64,000 nt of DNA from Burkholderia puraquae (GTDB lineage Bacteria; Pseudomonadota; Gammaproteobacteria; Burkholderiales; Burkholderiaceae). Shown one piece after another: positions 50,650-60,210 of the stretch. Within the stretch, counting starts at the first letter, position 1; every line of letters begins with the position of its first letter. The translations under genes and the position numbers were made by a program. The stretch lies in the NCBI RefSeq assembly GCF_002099195.1, contig NZ_NBYX01000002.1, positions 310,001-374,000 on the forward strand. Reading direction: 5' to 3'. The notes under the pieces are model-generated. The model had not been told where the DNA came from, made no database searches, and saw nothing but the letters and a program-made list of their open reading frames with translations.

Positions 50650-51624
50650 TTATCGCGCGCGGCCTGATTCGCGCGCCGGCCCGTGTGGCGTGTCGAGCGC
50701 GATCCGGTACACCCGCAGCGCGTTGTCATGCCAGATCGCGCGGCGCTCGACGTCGTCGAGGTCGGCCATCGCACAGGCGAACGTACGCAGCAGCGCGGGA
50801 TACGACACGCGCAGGCCGGCCACCGGAAAGTTGCTGGCGAACAGGCAGCGCTGCGCGCCGAATATCGCGATCGTGTCGCGGATGATTCGTGCATTGTCCG
50901 CCTCGCTCCACACCGCATCGCGCAGGCCGAGTTCGGAAATCTTCACGACCACGCGCGGCAACGCGGCAAGCGCCTCCATGCCGCGCCGCCAGCGCGCGAG
51001 CCCCGCATCCGAGCGATCCCACGGGAGCCCCGCATGTTCGAGCACGACGTCGACATCAGGGGCATCGGCCAGCAGCGCGGCCGCCTCCTCGAGATGCCAG
51101 AACGGCACGCGCAGATCCCAGCACAGGCCATGCGCGGCAAGGCGTTGCAGCGCGGCCGGCCAGCGCGGATCGCGCAGCGTGCCCGGCCCGTCGATCGACG
51201 CGTCCGGCGCGGCCGAGGTGCGCGGCTTGAAGCGCACGCCGCGCACGCGCGGCCATGCGGCCTGCTCGGCGAGCCGTTCATCCGCATCGCTGGCGAGCAG
51301 GTCGACCCATGCGACGACCGCCGACGGCAACCCATGCGACTCCGCGACTTCATGCAGCCAGCGCGTTTCCGCCAGCGCCTCGTCGCGCGCGCGTTCGGCC
51401 TCGACGTGCACGCTGGCGACGATCGGCGCACCTTGCGCCGCGTGCCGAAGCTCGCCCACCCCGAAATCGCGGCACAGCGCCGCGTAGTCGCCGAACATGA
51501 AGCGCGCCGGATCGTACTGTTCCTGCAGCCACGGATAGTGCGCGCCTGCATCGAGCCGCCACAGGTGGTGATGCGCATCGACGAGCGCATCCGGCATGCC
51601 GTCGGGCGGCGATGCGTCGCGCAT
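50650..51624 (-). CDS. amidohydrolase-2 family lactonase-like protein
   Basis: A 324-residue TIM-barrel amidohydrolase with the metal-binding start VDAHHHLWRLD and VVLEHAGLPW. COG3618-type members hydrolyse sugar lactones (L-fuconolactone, 2-pyrone-4,6-dicarboxylate). The start ATG is one base after the stop of the beta-propeller gene (TGA-C-ATG). It is the last gene of the acid-sugar operon, where a lactonase fits before the dehydratase step. Confidence 0.85.
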   Translation of the reverse strand: MRDASPPDGMPDALVDAHHHLWRLDAGAHYPWLQEQYDPARFMFGDYAALCRDFGVGELRHAAQGAPIVASVHVEAERARDEALAETRWLHEVAESHGLPSAVVAWVDLLASDADERLAEQAAWPRVRGVRFKPRTSAAPDASIDGPGTLRDPRWPAALQRLAAHGLCWDLRVPFWHLEEAAALLADAPDVDVVLEHAGLPWDRSDAGLARWRRGMEALAALPRVVVKISELGLRDAVWSEADNARIIRDTIAIFGAQRCLFASNFPVAGLRVSYPALLRTFACAMADLDDVERRAIWHDNALRVYRIALDTPHGPARESGRAR

Positions 51625-51625
51625 G

Positions 51626-52573
51626 TCAGCGCGCTCCGGCGAGCACGTACGACGCATCGGGCTCGCGCAGCGTCGCCAACGCGCCGACGAACTGCCAGGT
51701 ATCGAGATCGAGCTCGCGCACGTAGTCGTCCTGGAACGACACGTACGCGACGCGCCGCGACGGATGGAACGACAGCGCGGTCGGGTTCGCGGGCAGCGCG
51801 ATGCGTTCGATCTCCTCGAGCTGGCGCGCATCGAACACGGAGATCGACCGCTCGCCCGAATTGGTCAGCAGCAGCAGGTCGCGGCCGTCCGGTGCGCTCG
51901 TGCGGTAGATGCGGTTCGGATCGCTGCGCGTCTTCACGCGGCGGCCGCAGGTCATCGTGTCGGTATCGATCTCGACCAGCGTATCGTCGCCGCGATTCGC
52001 GACGAACAGCGTGCGCTCGTCGCTCGACAGCGCATTGCCTTCGGGGCGCGGGCCGGGCATCACCGCACGCGGCGCGACCGTCGCATCGCGCGGATGGAAC
52101 TGCGTGACCGTATTCGACAGCAGATGCACGCCGTATGCGCGGCTCGCGTCGCGCGTGAGCGTGACGAGGTGCGTCTTCACGCCGCCGGACGGCACGGCCA
52201 TGTTCGGCACGGGCTGCCTCGTCGGCTCGTCGAACACGAGCAGCATGTCGTGCGCCTCGCTCATCGCGTACAGCCGGCCGTCGCGGTCGCTTGCCATCCC
52301 GTGCGGCCGGTAGTACGGCCACAGGTCGAGCATGCGCGTGTGCGTGCGTTCGACGAGATCGATCTCGGCGATCCGGTGATCGCCTTCATGGCCGCGCGAC
52401 CATGCGGTCTCGATGCCGAAGATGCCGACGTACGCAAAGCGCTCGTTCACGTCGACGGTGAACTCGTGCGGGAAGTTCGGCAGCACGACGTGCTTGAGCG
52501 CGGCTTTCGTGTCGAGGTCGTAGAAGCTGAAGGTGTGGGCGCATTTCTGCACCAGCAACAGGATGTCGTTCAT
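51626..52573 (-). CDS. beta-propeller, lactonase-like (YVTN type)
   Basis: A 315-residue cytoplasmic propeller without signal peptide. Repeated strands such as EGNALSSDERTLFVANRGDD, DRDGRLYAMSEAHD and ALSFHPSRRVAYVSFQDDYVR are of the YVTN/lactonase class. In an operon with an amidohydrolase lactonase, it may be a second lactonase or a substrate-binding partner. It lies 52 bp downstream of the MFS gene. Confidence 0.8.
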   Translation of the reverse strand: MNDILLLVQKCAHTFSFYDLDTKAALKHVVLPNFPHEFTVDVNERFAYVGIFGIETAWSRGHEGDHRIAEIDLVERTHTRMLDLWPYYRPHGMASDRDGRLYAMSEAHDMLLVFDEPTRQPVPNMAVPSGGVKTHLVTLTRDASRAYGVHLLSNTVTQFHPRDATVAPRAVMPGPRPEGNALSSDERTLFVANRGDDTLVEIDTDTMTCGRRVKTRSDPNRIYRTSAPDGRDLLLLTNSGERSISVFDARQLEEIERIALPANPTALSFHPSRRVAYVSFQDDYVRELDLDTWQFVGALATLREPDASYVLAGAR

Positions 52574-52625
52574 GGTGGTGTCTCCGTCAATTCGTCAGCA
52601 AGCCTGCGGTTTCGTGGATCCGGAC

Positions 52626-53918
52626 TCAGTCCTCGCAGCGTTGCGGCAGCGTCAGCGCGAGCAGGCCGGCCACCGCGAGCGTGATCGCGAGGCTGTACAC
52701 GCCGGCCGCTGCGCTCACGTGCTGGGTCAGCACGCCGACCGCGTACGGGCCGCAGAAGCCGCCGAGATTGCCGAGCGCGTTGATCAGGCCGCGCGCGCTG
52801 CCGGCCGTCTCGACGCTGCAGAGCTTCGGCGGAATCGCCCAGAACACGCCGGCGGCCGCCTGCAGGAAGAAGCCGCAGCCGATCAGGAACGCGAACGACA
52901 CGGCCATCGACGCATGCGTGAGCACCGACAGCGCCAGGCACGCGGCGAAGCCGACCAGCGGGAGCAGCACGAACAGGCGGCGCTTGCCGGTTCGGTCGGA
53001 CAAATACGACGTGACGAACATCCCGATCACCATCGCGACATACGGCAGCATCGCGAGCAGGCCGATCTTTCCCATCCCGCCGTGCGTGAGGTTTTTCAGC
53101 AGGGTCGGCAACCACATCGTATAGCCGTAGATGCCGACCTGATAGCAGAAGTTGATCGCGATCAGCAGCCAGATCGTCGGGTTGCGCAGCATCTCGCCGA
53201 ACGACGCGGCGGCCGGTGTGCCAGCCGCACGCTTGCGTTCCTGCTCGTCGCGCAGTGCGTCGAGGATGTAGACCTTCTCGCGCGGCGACACCCAGCGCGC
53301 GGTCTCCGGGCCGTCGTCGGCGAACAGCAGCCACACGACGAGGCACAGCAGCGACAGCGCGCCCGCGCTGAAGAACAGGTGATGCCAGTCGTACGCGGCG
53401 AGGATGAAGCCGGACAACGGCGCGGTGATCATGCCGGCGAGCGGCACGAACATGATGACCATCGCATTCGCGCGGCCGCGTTCGCGGTCGGGAAACCAGT
53501 GGCTGACCATCGTCAGCACGACGGGCAGCATCCCGCCCTCGGCCACGCCGAGCAGGAAGCGCAGCGTCAGCAGTTGCCAGGTATGCGTGACGAGGCCGGT
53601 CAGCACCGACAGCACGGCCCAGCTCACGAGCGACCACGCGATGAAGGTCTTGCCGCTGCCGAGCGCCGCGCGCCGGCCGCCGGGAATCTGCAGGAACAGG
53701 TAGCCGAAGAAGAAGATGCCGCCGGCGAGCCCGGCCATCGTCGCGTCCATGCCGAGATCGGCGTTCATCCCGCCGGGCATCGCGAACGCGATGTTCACGC
53801 GGTCCATGTAGGAAATGATGCAGGCGAGCAGCAGCGGCGGAATCACGCGCAGCCAGCGGCGGCGCGGAATGGCTTCGCCGGCTTCGTATGCCGGGGTGGC
53901 CGGGTTCAACAGGGTCAT
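52626..53918 (-). CDS. MFS transporter, anion:cation symporter (sugar acid) type
   Basis: A 430-residue MFS of the ACS family. SYMDRVNIAFAMPGGM in helix 1 is the DRxN-type signature seen in glucarate, galactonate and phthalate permeases. Probably imports the acid sugar degraded by this cluster. Precedes the propeller and amidohydrolase genes on the minus strand. Confidence 0.9.
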   Translation of the reverse strand: MTLLNPATPAYEAGEAIPRRRWLRVIPPLLLACIISYMDRVNIAFAMPGGMNADLGMDATMAGLAGGIFFFGYLFLQIPGGRRAALGSGKTFIAWSLVSWAVLSVLTGLVTHTWQLLTLRFLLGVAEGGMLPVVLTMVSHWFPDRERGRANAMVIMFVPLAGMITAPLSGFILAAYDWHHLFFSAGALSLLCLVVWLLFADDGPETARWVSPREKVYILDALRDEQERKRAAGTPAAASFGEMLRNPTIWLLIAINFCYQVGIYGYTMWLPTLLKNLTHGGMGKIGLLAMLPYVAMVIGMFVTSYLSDRTGKRRLFVLLPLVGFAACLALSVLTHASMAVSFAFLIGCGFFLQAAAGVFWAIPPKLCSVETAGSARGLINALGNLGGFCGPYAVGVLTQHVSAAAGVYSLAITLAVAGLLALTLPQRCED

Positions 53919-53967
53919 GGTGTCTCCGATCTTGGTGATGGGCGGCGGCGGTCTTCTGATGAACCGC

Positions 53968-54027
53968 TGTCACGCCGTGACGCGCCGGTGTCGCACCGGC
54001 CGCCGATGCGCAACGCTCTGCGGCGTT
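53968..54027. repeat. tandem small hairpins between MFS and aldolase genes
   Basis: Three short dyads follow each other: TCACG/CGTGA near 53971, CCGGTG/CACCGG at 53985-53999 and GCAACGC/GCGTTGC at 54008-54027. They lie in the 127-bp gap upstream of the MFS start, on the transcript of the operon. They may punctuate or stabilise the mRNA. Confidence 0.5.
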
Positions 54028-54045
54028 GCACGTGTGAACCGATGG

Positions 54046-54963
54046 CTAGCGCCCCCAGCGCAGCACGAGCGGATCGAGCCGCCGCGCCGCATCGAGCAAA
54101 CCGGCGCGCACCTGCGGATGCAGCTCGGGCCACGGCGAGCGCGGCTGGTCGCACGCGATCACGCCGCCTTCGCGCATCAGCGCCTTCGCGGTCAGGAAAC
54201 CCGACTGGCGGTTCTCGTAGTTGATCAGCGGCAGCCAGCGCGCGTACTGCTCGGCCGCTTCGTCGCGGCGGCCGGCGAAATACGCGTCGGTGATCCGGCG
54301 AATCCCGTCCGGATAGCCGCCGCCCGTCATCGCGCCGGTCGCGCCGGCATCGAGATCGGCGAGCAGCGTGATGCCTTCCTCGCCGTCCCACGGCCCCTCG
54401 ATCGCGTCGCCGCCGAGCGCGATCAGCTCGCGCAGCTTCGACGCGGCGCCGGCCGTCTCGATCTTGAAGTACGACACCGCGTCGATTTCGCGGGCGAGCG
54501 CGGCGAGAAGCGGCGCTGGCAGCGCGACGCCGCTCGCGGGCGCGTCCTGGATCATCAGCGGAATGTCGAGGCCGTCGGCGGCTTCGCGGAAGAACGCGCG
54601 CACCTGCGCTTCGGGCACGCGGAACGTCGCGCCGTGGTACGGCGGCATCACCATCACCATTGCTGCGCCGAGCGCCTGTGCGCGCCGGTTGCGTTCCGCG
54701 CAGATCCGCGCGCTGAAGTGCGACGTCGTGACGATCACCGGCACGCGGCCCGCGACGTGCTCGAGCGTGGCGCGCGTGATCAGGTCGCGTTCGTCGTCGC
54801 CGAGCGCGAATTGCTCGGAGTAGTTCGCGTGGATGCAGAGGCCCTGCGAGCCGGCGTCGATCATGAACTCGAGGCAGCGGCGCTGGCCGTCGAGATCGAG
54901 CGCGCCGGTTGCGTCGAAGATCGTCGGCGCGACCGGAAAGACGCCCTGGTAGCGTGCGTTCAT
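54046..54963 (-). CDS. dihydrodipicolinate synthase-family aldolase/dehydratase
   Basis: A 305-residue DapA-fold lyase. Visible: the N-terminal GVFPVAPTIFD, VIVTTSH as the glycine-poor region, and SYFKIE with the Schiff-base Lys. Family members include 2-keto-3-deoxy-sugar acid aldolases. Next to an enolase-superfamily dehydratase its role is probably cleavage of the 2-keto-3-deoxy product to pyruvate and an aldehyde. It starts 8 bp after the dehydratase gene on the minus strand. Confidence 0.88.
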   Translation of the reverse strand: MNARYQGVFPVAPTIFDATGALDLDGQRRCLEFMIDAGSQGLCIHANYSEQFALGDDERDLITRATLEHVAGRVPVIVTTSHFSARICAERNRRAQALGAAMVMVMPPYHGATFRVPEAQVRAFFREAADGLDIPLMIQDAPASGVALPAPLLAALAREIDAVSYFKIETAGAASKLRELIALGGDAIEGPWDGEEGITLLADLDAGATGAMTGGGYPDGIRRITDAYFAGRRDEAAEQYARWLPLINYENRQSGFLTAKALMREGGVIACDQPRSPWPELHPQVRAGLLDAARRLDPLVLRWGR

Positions 54964-54971
54964 GGCTGGCC

Positions 54972-56144
54972 TCACTCGACGATGTCGAACTGGTCGAGGA
55001 ATTCGGTCTTCAGCGTGAGGCCGAGGCCCGGCACGTCGTCGCGCAGTTGCACGAAGCCGTTCTCGGCCACCGGCTCGCCGTCGAAGATGTAGTAGAACAG
55101 CTCGTTGCCGACCTCGACGTCGAACATCGGGAAGTACTCGCTCATCGGCGATGCGAGCGTGCTCATCGTCAAGTGGTAGTTGTGCATCTGGCCCGCGTGC
55201 GGAATCACCGGCACGCTGTACGCCTCGCACAGCGCGTTGATCTTGTGCGCCATCGTGATCCCGCCGACCCGGTTCGTGTCGTACTGGACGACCGACACCG
55301 CCTTGCGATCCAGCAGTTGCTTGAAACCGTACAGCGAGAACTCGTGCTCGCCGCCGGAGATCGGAATGCGCGTCAGCTGGTTCAGCTCCGCGTAGCCGTC
55401 GATGTCGTCGGCGATCACCGGCTCCTCGAGCCAGCGCGGCTGGTATTTCTCGAGCTTCGGCAGGATGCGCTTCGCGTACTCGAGGTTCCAGCCCATGTAG
55501 CACTCGAGCATCAGGTCGTTGTCGTAGCCGATCACCTCGCGGATCGCCGCGACCGACTTCAGGTTCTCGGCCACGCCTTGCTGCCCGTGCGCGGGCCCGT
55601 AGCCGAAACGCATCTTGAACGCGCGGAAGCCTTCCTTCAGGTAGCGCTGCGCCTCGTCCTGCATTTCCTTCAGGTCGGTGCGGTAGAGCTTCGAGTAGTA
55701 GCAGGGGATCTTTTCCTTGGTGCGGCCGCCGAGCAGCTTGAACACGGGCTTGCCGACGCTCTTGCCGAGGATGTCCCAGATCGCGATGTCGACCGCCGAG
55801 ATCGCCGCCATGCCGATGCCCTTGCGGCCCCACGCATGGGTTGCGCGATACATCCGCTGGTTCAGGTATTCGTAGTCCCACGGATCCTGGCCGATCACGA
55901 GCGGCGCGAGGTACTGGTCGATGATCACCTTCGCGACATGCGGCGCGAGCGCGACATTGCCGAGGCCGACGATGCCGTCGTCGGTCTCGACTTCGACAAC
56001 CGTCCACGAATGGAAGCGGAACGTGCTCATCGTTTCCTGCGGCGCATACAGCAGGTCCATCGCGTTCGAGCAGAAGTTGCCCTGGGGCGGCACGGTCTTG
56101 CCTTTCCACTGGAATACGCGGGCGCGTACGGAACGGATCTTCAT
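54972..56144 (-). CDS. enolase-superfamily acid-sugar dehydratase (rhamnonate dehydratase-like)
   Basis: A 390-residue mandelate racemase-group protein. The metal ligands are Glu214 (in MLECYMGW), Glu240 and Glu266 (in SGGEHEF). His316 in [11 protein letters not shown] is the likely catalytic base, with Asp289 behind it. K178 and H267 complete the site. Closest in pattern to L-rhamnonate or related dehydratases. It removes water from an aldonate to give a 2-keto-3-deoxy acid for the adjacent DapA-like aldolase. Substrate stereochemistry is not decided. Confidence 0.88.
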   Translation of the reverse strand: MKIRSVRARVFQWKGKTVPPQGNFCSNAMDLLYAPQETMSTFRFHSWTVVEVETDDGIVGLGNVALAPHVAKVIIDQYLAPLVIGQDPWDYEYLNQRMYRATHAWGRKGIGMAAISAVDIAIWDILGKSVGKPVFKLLGGRTKEKIPCYYSKLYRTDLKEMQDEAQRYLKEGFRAFKMRFGYGPAHGQQGVAENLKSVAAIREVIGYDNDLMLECYMGWNLEYAKRILPKLEKYQPRWLEEPVIADDIDGYAELNQLTRIPISGGEHEFSLYGFKQLLDRKAVSVVQYDTNRVGGITMAHKINALCEAYSVPVIPHAGQMHNYHLTMSTLASPMSEYFPMFDVEVGNELFYYIFDGEPVAENGFVQLRDDVPGLGLTLKTEFLDQFDIVE

Positions 56145-56194
56145 GATGGTGTCTCCGGTAATCGATGTTGTCGTGTGTGGAAGGCGTGCGAACG

Positions 56195-57250
56195 TCACGC
56201 AGAAACGGCGGAAGTGCGGCGCGCGGCGCCCATCCGGCATGCGATCTGCAGCGCCTGCCAGGTGGCGCCGACGTCGGCCGTGCCGCGGCCCGCGATGTCG
56301 TATGCGGTGCCGTGCGCGGGCGTCGTGATCGGCACGGGTAGCCCGCCCTGCACGGTCACGCCGCGCGAGAAGCCGAGCAGCTTGATCGCGATCTGCCCCT
56401 GGTCGTGGTACATCGTGACGATCGCCTGGTAGTCGCCGGCCTGCGCCTTCAGGAAGATCGTGTCGGCGGGGAACGGGCCGTGGAACGGCGCGTCGGTCGG
56501 CCAGTCGCGCGACTGCAGCTTGCGCACGGCCGGCTCGATGATGTCGACTTCCTCGCGGCCGCAGCTGCCGCCGTCGCCGCCGTGCGGGTTGAACGCGGCG
56601 ATCGCCACCTTCGGCGCGGCGACACCGTTCGCGAGCAGCGACCGGTAGATCAGTTCGGAGGCCTGTTCGATCCGCTCGATGCTCAGGTAGCCCGGCGCAT
56701 CCTTCAGCGGAATGTGCGACGAGATGCGCGCGGTCCACAGCTCGCCGAGCGTGTTGAATTCGCAGAAGTAGCCGGTCACGCCGAGCGCTTCGGCGAAGTG
56801 GTGCAGTTCGTCCTCGTGCTTCAGCCCGCCGAGCTTCATCGCGTACTTGTTCAGCGGCGCGAAGCAGATCGCGTCGATGTCGCCGGCGAGCGCCGCGTCG
56901 ACGCACAGGTCGAGCACGGTCAGCGTCGAACGGCCGCCGGCCGCGCCGGGCTGCCCGACCGTGACGTCGGCCGGATCGATCGTGTCGATGGCGACGAACG
57001 CGGCGCGCGCGGTCGACGGCCGGCCGCGCGCGGCGGCGAGCGATGCGACGGGTTCGACGTCGACCGTCACGCCGGCGACGCGCTGGCCGGCTTCCCACAG
57101 CCAGCGATCGCCGATCAGCACGAGATTCGCGCGGGAAGTTGCGTCGGGGCGCGCGAGCAGTTTCGCGATCAGTTCGGCGCCGATGCCGGCGGGGTCGCCG
57201 AGCGTCAGCGCGACGACGGGCAGGGCGGCGGTGGACGAGGGGGCGTGCAT
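56195..57250 (-). CDS. PdxA-like 4-hydroxythreonate/threonate dehydrogenase
   Basis: A 351-residue PdxA-family protein. Typical stretches: [58 protein letters not shown], and the metal His in [10 protein letters not shown]. Such enzymes oxidise and decarboxylate 4-phospho-threonates; PdxA2 members degrade D-threonate. It is first gene of the acid-sugar operon, 50 bp before the dehydratase. It is not near other pyridoxine genes, so a catabolic PdxA2 role is more likely. Confidence 0.88.
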   Translation of the reverse strand: MHAPSSTAALPVVALTLGDPAGIGAELIAKLLARPDATSRANLVLIGDRWLWEAGQRVAGVTVDVEPVASLAAARGRPSTARAAFVAIDTIDPADVTVGQPGAAGGRSTLTVLDLCVDAALAGDIDAICFAPLNKYAMKLGGLKHEDELHHFAEALGVTGYFCEFNTLGELWTARISSHIPLKDAPGYLSIERIEQASELIYRSLLANGVAAPKVAIAAFNPHGGDGGSCGREEVDIIEPAVRKLQSRDWPTDAPFHGPFPADTIFLKAQAGDYQAIVTMYHDQGQIAIKLLGFSRGVTVQGGLPVPITTPAHGTAYDIAGRGTADVGATWQALQIACRMGAARRTSAVSA

Positions 57251-57365
57251 GCGGTGTCTCCGGTGGCGGCGCGTGGCCGTTTGTCTATGGGGTTCATGCT
57301 AGGTAGACGGAATGAGTCGGTAAATTGAAAACTCTTGATGAATCGATAACCTGGAGTAATCAGAG

Positions 57366-58313
57366 ATGGGCTCGATCGACCGACGAGACTCGACCCCGCA
57401 GTTGCTGAACCGGCTGCGCATGCGGCAGATCGCGCTGCTGCTGGCCGTGGACGAGTGTTCGACGCTGCGCGCGGCGGCCGAGCAGATGGGCCTCACGCAG
57501 CCGGCGGCGACGAAGATGCTGGCCGAACTGGAGAGCGCGCTCGGCCAGCGGCTGTTCGATCGCGTCGGGCGCGGGCTCGTGCTGAACCCGGCCGGCGAGC
57601 GCGTGCTCGGCTATTTCCGCGGTATCCGCGGCAGCATGGAGGCGCTGAATCGCGAGCTCGGCGAACTGCAGCTCGGCAGCGCGGGGCGGCTGGCGATCGG
57701 CAGCATCATGGCGGCGTCGCCGGGGCGGCTCACCGAGGCGCTGGTGCAGTTGAAGGCGCGTTACCCGCTGCTGGCGATCGATATCGCGGTGGATACGAGC
57801 GACCGGCTGATGCCGCAGCTGCGCGAAGGCGTGCTCGAAGTGGTGATCGGTCGCCACGTCGGAACCGATTGCGACTTCCGCGTGGTCGCCGACGAGGCGC
57901 TCGCGATCATCGCGGGCCGCGACCATCCGCTCGCGGGCGCGGGGCCGGTGGCATTCGATGCGCTGCTCGATTACGCGTGGATCCTGCAGCCGGCCGGCAG
58001 CCCGGCGCGTGAGGTCGTCGAGCGCGAGTTCAGCGCCCGGCACCAGCCGATGCCGCGCGGGCTGGTCGAAACGGGGTCGATCCTGACCACGATGAACCTC
58101 GTCGACCGTTCGCCGATGCTCGGCGTGATTCCGCTGACGGTGGCGCAGCGCAATGCGGAGCACGGGCTCGTCGCGATCATCGACTACACGCTCGAACAGA
58201 AGCTGCCGTCGTACGGCAGCCTCGTGCGGCGCGACCGGCCGCTCAGCATTCCCGCGCAGCAGTTTCTCGCGCTGTTTCACCGCGAAGGAGCCGGAGATGA
58301 CGGCGGCGCTTAA
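57366..58313 (+). CDS. LysR-family regulator of the acid-sugar cluster
   Basis: A 315-residue LysR regulator. HTH near residues 18-80 (LLAVDECSTLRAAAEQMGLTQPAATKMLAELE). Effector domain about 105-305. Divergent from the pdxA-like gene with 115 bp between, so it probably controls the operon to its left. The gene ends with TAA at 58311-58313, immediately followed by the tandem repeat tract. Confidence 0.9.
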   Translation: MGSIDRRDSTPQLLNRLRMRQIALLLAVDECSTLRAAAEQMGLTQPAATKMLAELESALGQRLFDRVGRGLVLNPAGERVLGYFRGIRGSMEALNRELGELQLGSAGRLAIGSIMAASPGRLTEALVQLKARYPLLAIDIAVDTSDRLMPQLREGVLEVVIGRHVGTDCDFRVVADEALAIIAGRDHPLAGAGPVAFDALLDYAWILQPAGSPAREVVEREFSARHQPMPRGLVETGSILTTMNLVDRSPMLGVIPLTVAQRNAEHGLVAIIDYTLEQKLPSYGSLVRRDRPLSIPAQQFLALFHREGAGDDGGA

Positions 58314-58329
58314 TGGGGCGGTTTGCCAG

Positions 58330-58662
58330 CCGAGGCGGCCGAGCCAGCCGCGCCAACCGCGCTGGCCGAATCAGCCGCGCCAGCCGCGCCAGCCGAGTCA
58401 ACCACGCCGGCCGAACCAGCCGAGCAGGCCGGGCCAGCCGGGCCAGCCGAGTCAACCGAGTCAACCGAGTCAACCGAGTCAACCGAGTCAACCGAGTCAA
58501 CCGAGTCAACCGAGTCAACCGAGTCAACCGAGTCAACCGAGTCAACCGAGTCAACCGAGTCAACCGAGTCAACCGAGTCAGCCGAGTCAACCGAGCCGGC
58601 CAAGTCAGCCAAGTCAGCCAAGTCAGCCGAACCAGCCGAACCAGCCGAACCAGCCGAGCCGG
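58330..58662. repeat. 9-bp tandem repeat tract (37 units)
   Basis: Thirty-seven 9-bp units with consensus CCGAGTCAA, 333 bp in total. Fourteen consecutive identical copies at 58447-58572, flanked by degenerate copies (CCGAACCAG, CCGCGCCAG, CCAAGTCAG). All three forward frames and the reverse frames are free of stops through most of it, giving simple tripeptide repeats, but no gene is apparent. A variable-number tandem repeat, starting 17 bp after the LysR stop and ending about 87 bp before the MFS gene. Confidence 0.9.
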
Positions 58663-58748
58663 TCATGCACCACCGTCGCGGAACGCGGCGAAGCGTGATG
58701 GCGGCGCCGGAGAGACGGTTGACGCAGGCGAACCCTGAGCGAACCGCT

Positions 58749-60026
58749 TCAGTGTGCCGACGGCGCGGCGGGCGCGTCGGCGAGCGCCGGCATCGATTCC
58801 GCCAGCGTGCGTTCCGGGCGAATCCGCAGCGCGGCGACGATGCCGATCAGCAGCATCGCGACCGAGCCGATGAATGGCACGGTCCAGCTGCCCGTGCGAT
58901 CGACGAGAAAGCCGAACAGGATCGGCGACAGGATCCCCGAGATCGCGGAACCGGCGTTCATCATCCCGCTCGCGATGCCGGCGTGGGTCGGCGCGATGTC
59001 GCTCGGCACGGCCCAGATCGGCCCGATCGTCAGTTCGAGGCACAGGAACGACCCCGACAGGCACAGCGCGACGCCGGCCGTCGAGTGCACGGCCGCGAGC
59101 GGCAGCAGGCACACGAGCGCGCCGGCGAAGCTCGCGACGATCACGCTCTGGCGCGACAGCGCGAGGTTGCCGGTCTTCCGGTAGATCCGGTCGCACAGCC
59201 AGCCGCCGAGCGTGTCGCCGACCACGCCCGCGAAGAACACGCCGGACGCGAACAATGCGGTCGACTTCAGGTTCAGGCCCTGGCCGTTCAGGAAGAACGT
59301 CGGCAGCCATGTGAAGAACAGCCAAGCAGTCCAGCCGTAGCAGAAGTAGACGAAGATGGTCGGCGCCATCCGGCGGAACAGCGGCCCCCACGGCGTCGGG
59401 CCGGCGGGCGGCGCGGGGCGGGCGGCGCGTGTGCGGCCGTGGCCGGCGTCGTCGCCGAGCGGATGTTCGCGGAAGCCGACGATCCACCACGCGAGCCACA
59501 CCAGCGTGACCGCGCCGATCACGAAGAACGCCGCGCGCCACGACAGCCAGGTCATCAGCGCGGCGACGATCGGCGGCGTGACCGCGTTGCCGAGCCGCGA
59601 GAACGAATGCGTGAAGCCCTGCACGACGCCGCGCCGCTCGCGCGGGAACCAGTGGGTGATCGCGCGGGCCTGGGCGGGCAGCGTCGCGCCTTCGCCGATG
59701 CCGAGCAGCAGGCGCGCGGCGAACAGCAGCCCGAGGCTGTGCACGAGCCCGGTGGCGAAGGTCGACACGACCCAGATCAGCCCGCAGCCGATCAGCGTGA
59801 TGCGCGCGCCGAACCGGTCGGCGATCCAGCCGCCGCCGATCTGGCAGATTGCATACGAATACGCGAACGCGGAGAATGCGACGCCAAGTTCGGTGTTCGA
59901 CAAGCCGAGCTCGGCCTTGATCGCGCCGGCCGCGGTCGCGAGGTTGACGCGGTCGACGTACAGGATGAACGAAAGCGCGCACAGCAGCCACAGCGTGTGG
60001 CGCCGTTGACGGTGGTCGTTAGGCAT
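58749..60026 (-). CDS. MFS transporter, anion:cation symporter type
   Basis: A 425-residue ACS-family MFS. LYVDRVNLATAAGAIKAELGLS contains the DRxN-type motif. 12 hydrophobic segments with a central loop rich in Pro and Arg (about 200-225). I start at ATG 60026, with GGAG 8 nt upstream; a GTG at 60035 is in frame. The second ACS permease in the region, read towards the repeat tract. Substrate probably an organic or sugar acid. Confidence 0.9.
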   Translation of the reverse strand: MPNDHRQRRHTLWLLCALSFILYVDRVNLATAAGAIKAELGLSNTELGVAFSAFAYSYAICQIGGGWIADRFGARITLIGCGLIWVVSTFATGLVHSLGLLFAARLLLGIGEGATLPAQARAITHWFPRERRGVVQGFTHSFSRLGNAVTPPIVAALMTWLSWRAAFFVIGAVTLVWLAWWIVGFREHPLGDDAGHGRTRAARPAPPAGPTPWGPLFRRMAPTIFVYFCYGWTAWLFFTWLPTFFLNGQGLNLKSTALFASGVFFAGVVGDTLGGWLCDRIYRKTGNLALSRQSVIVASFAGALVCLLPLAAVHSTAGVALCLSGSFLCLELTIGPIWAVPSDIAPTHAGIASGMMNAGSAISGILSPILFGFLVDRTGSWTVPFIGSVAMLLIGIVAALRIRPERTLAESMPALADAPAAPSAH

Positions 60027-60210
60027 GTGTCTCACTCCATTCTCGTGCGCGGCGTGGCAATGACGCCGCGTTCACTGGCCGGGCCAGCATCGCGCGGCGG
60101 CGGAGACACTGTCTAATGAATCTTTGGGATCAATCGATAACCCCAGGTATTCATTCCGGTTTCAGCCGCATCGGCCGTACCCGACGCAACGGAGCACCAC
60201 AGGTGAAGAA

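Noticed and set aside
58447..58590. Possible CRISPR array
   Set aside because: The repeats are contiguous 9-mers without spacers.
58243..58738. Several repeat-encoded frames (QPS, RVN, DSV, LTR tripeptides)
   Set aside because: All are translations of the same 9-bp tandem repeat in different frames; none has a flanking domain or credible ribosome site.
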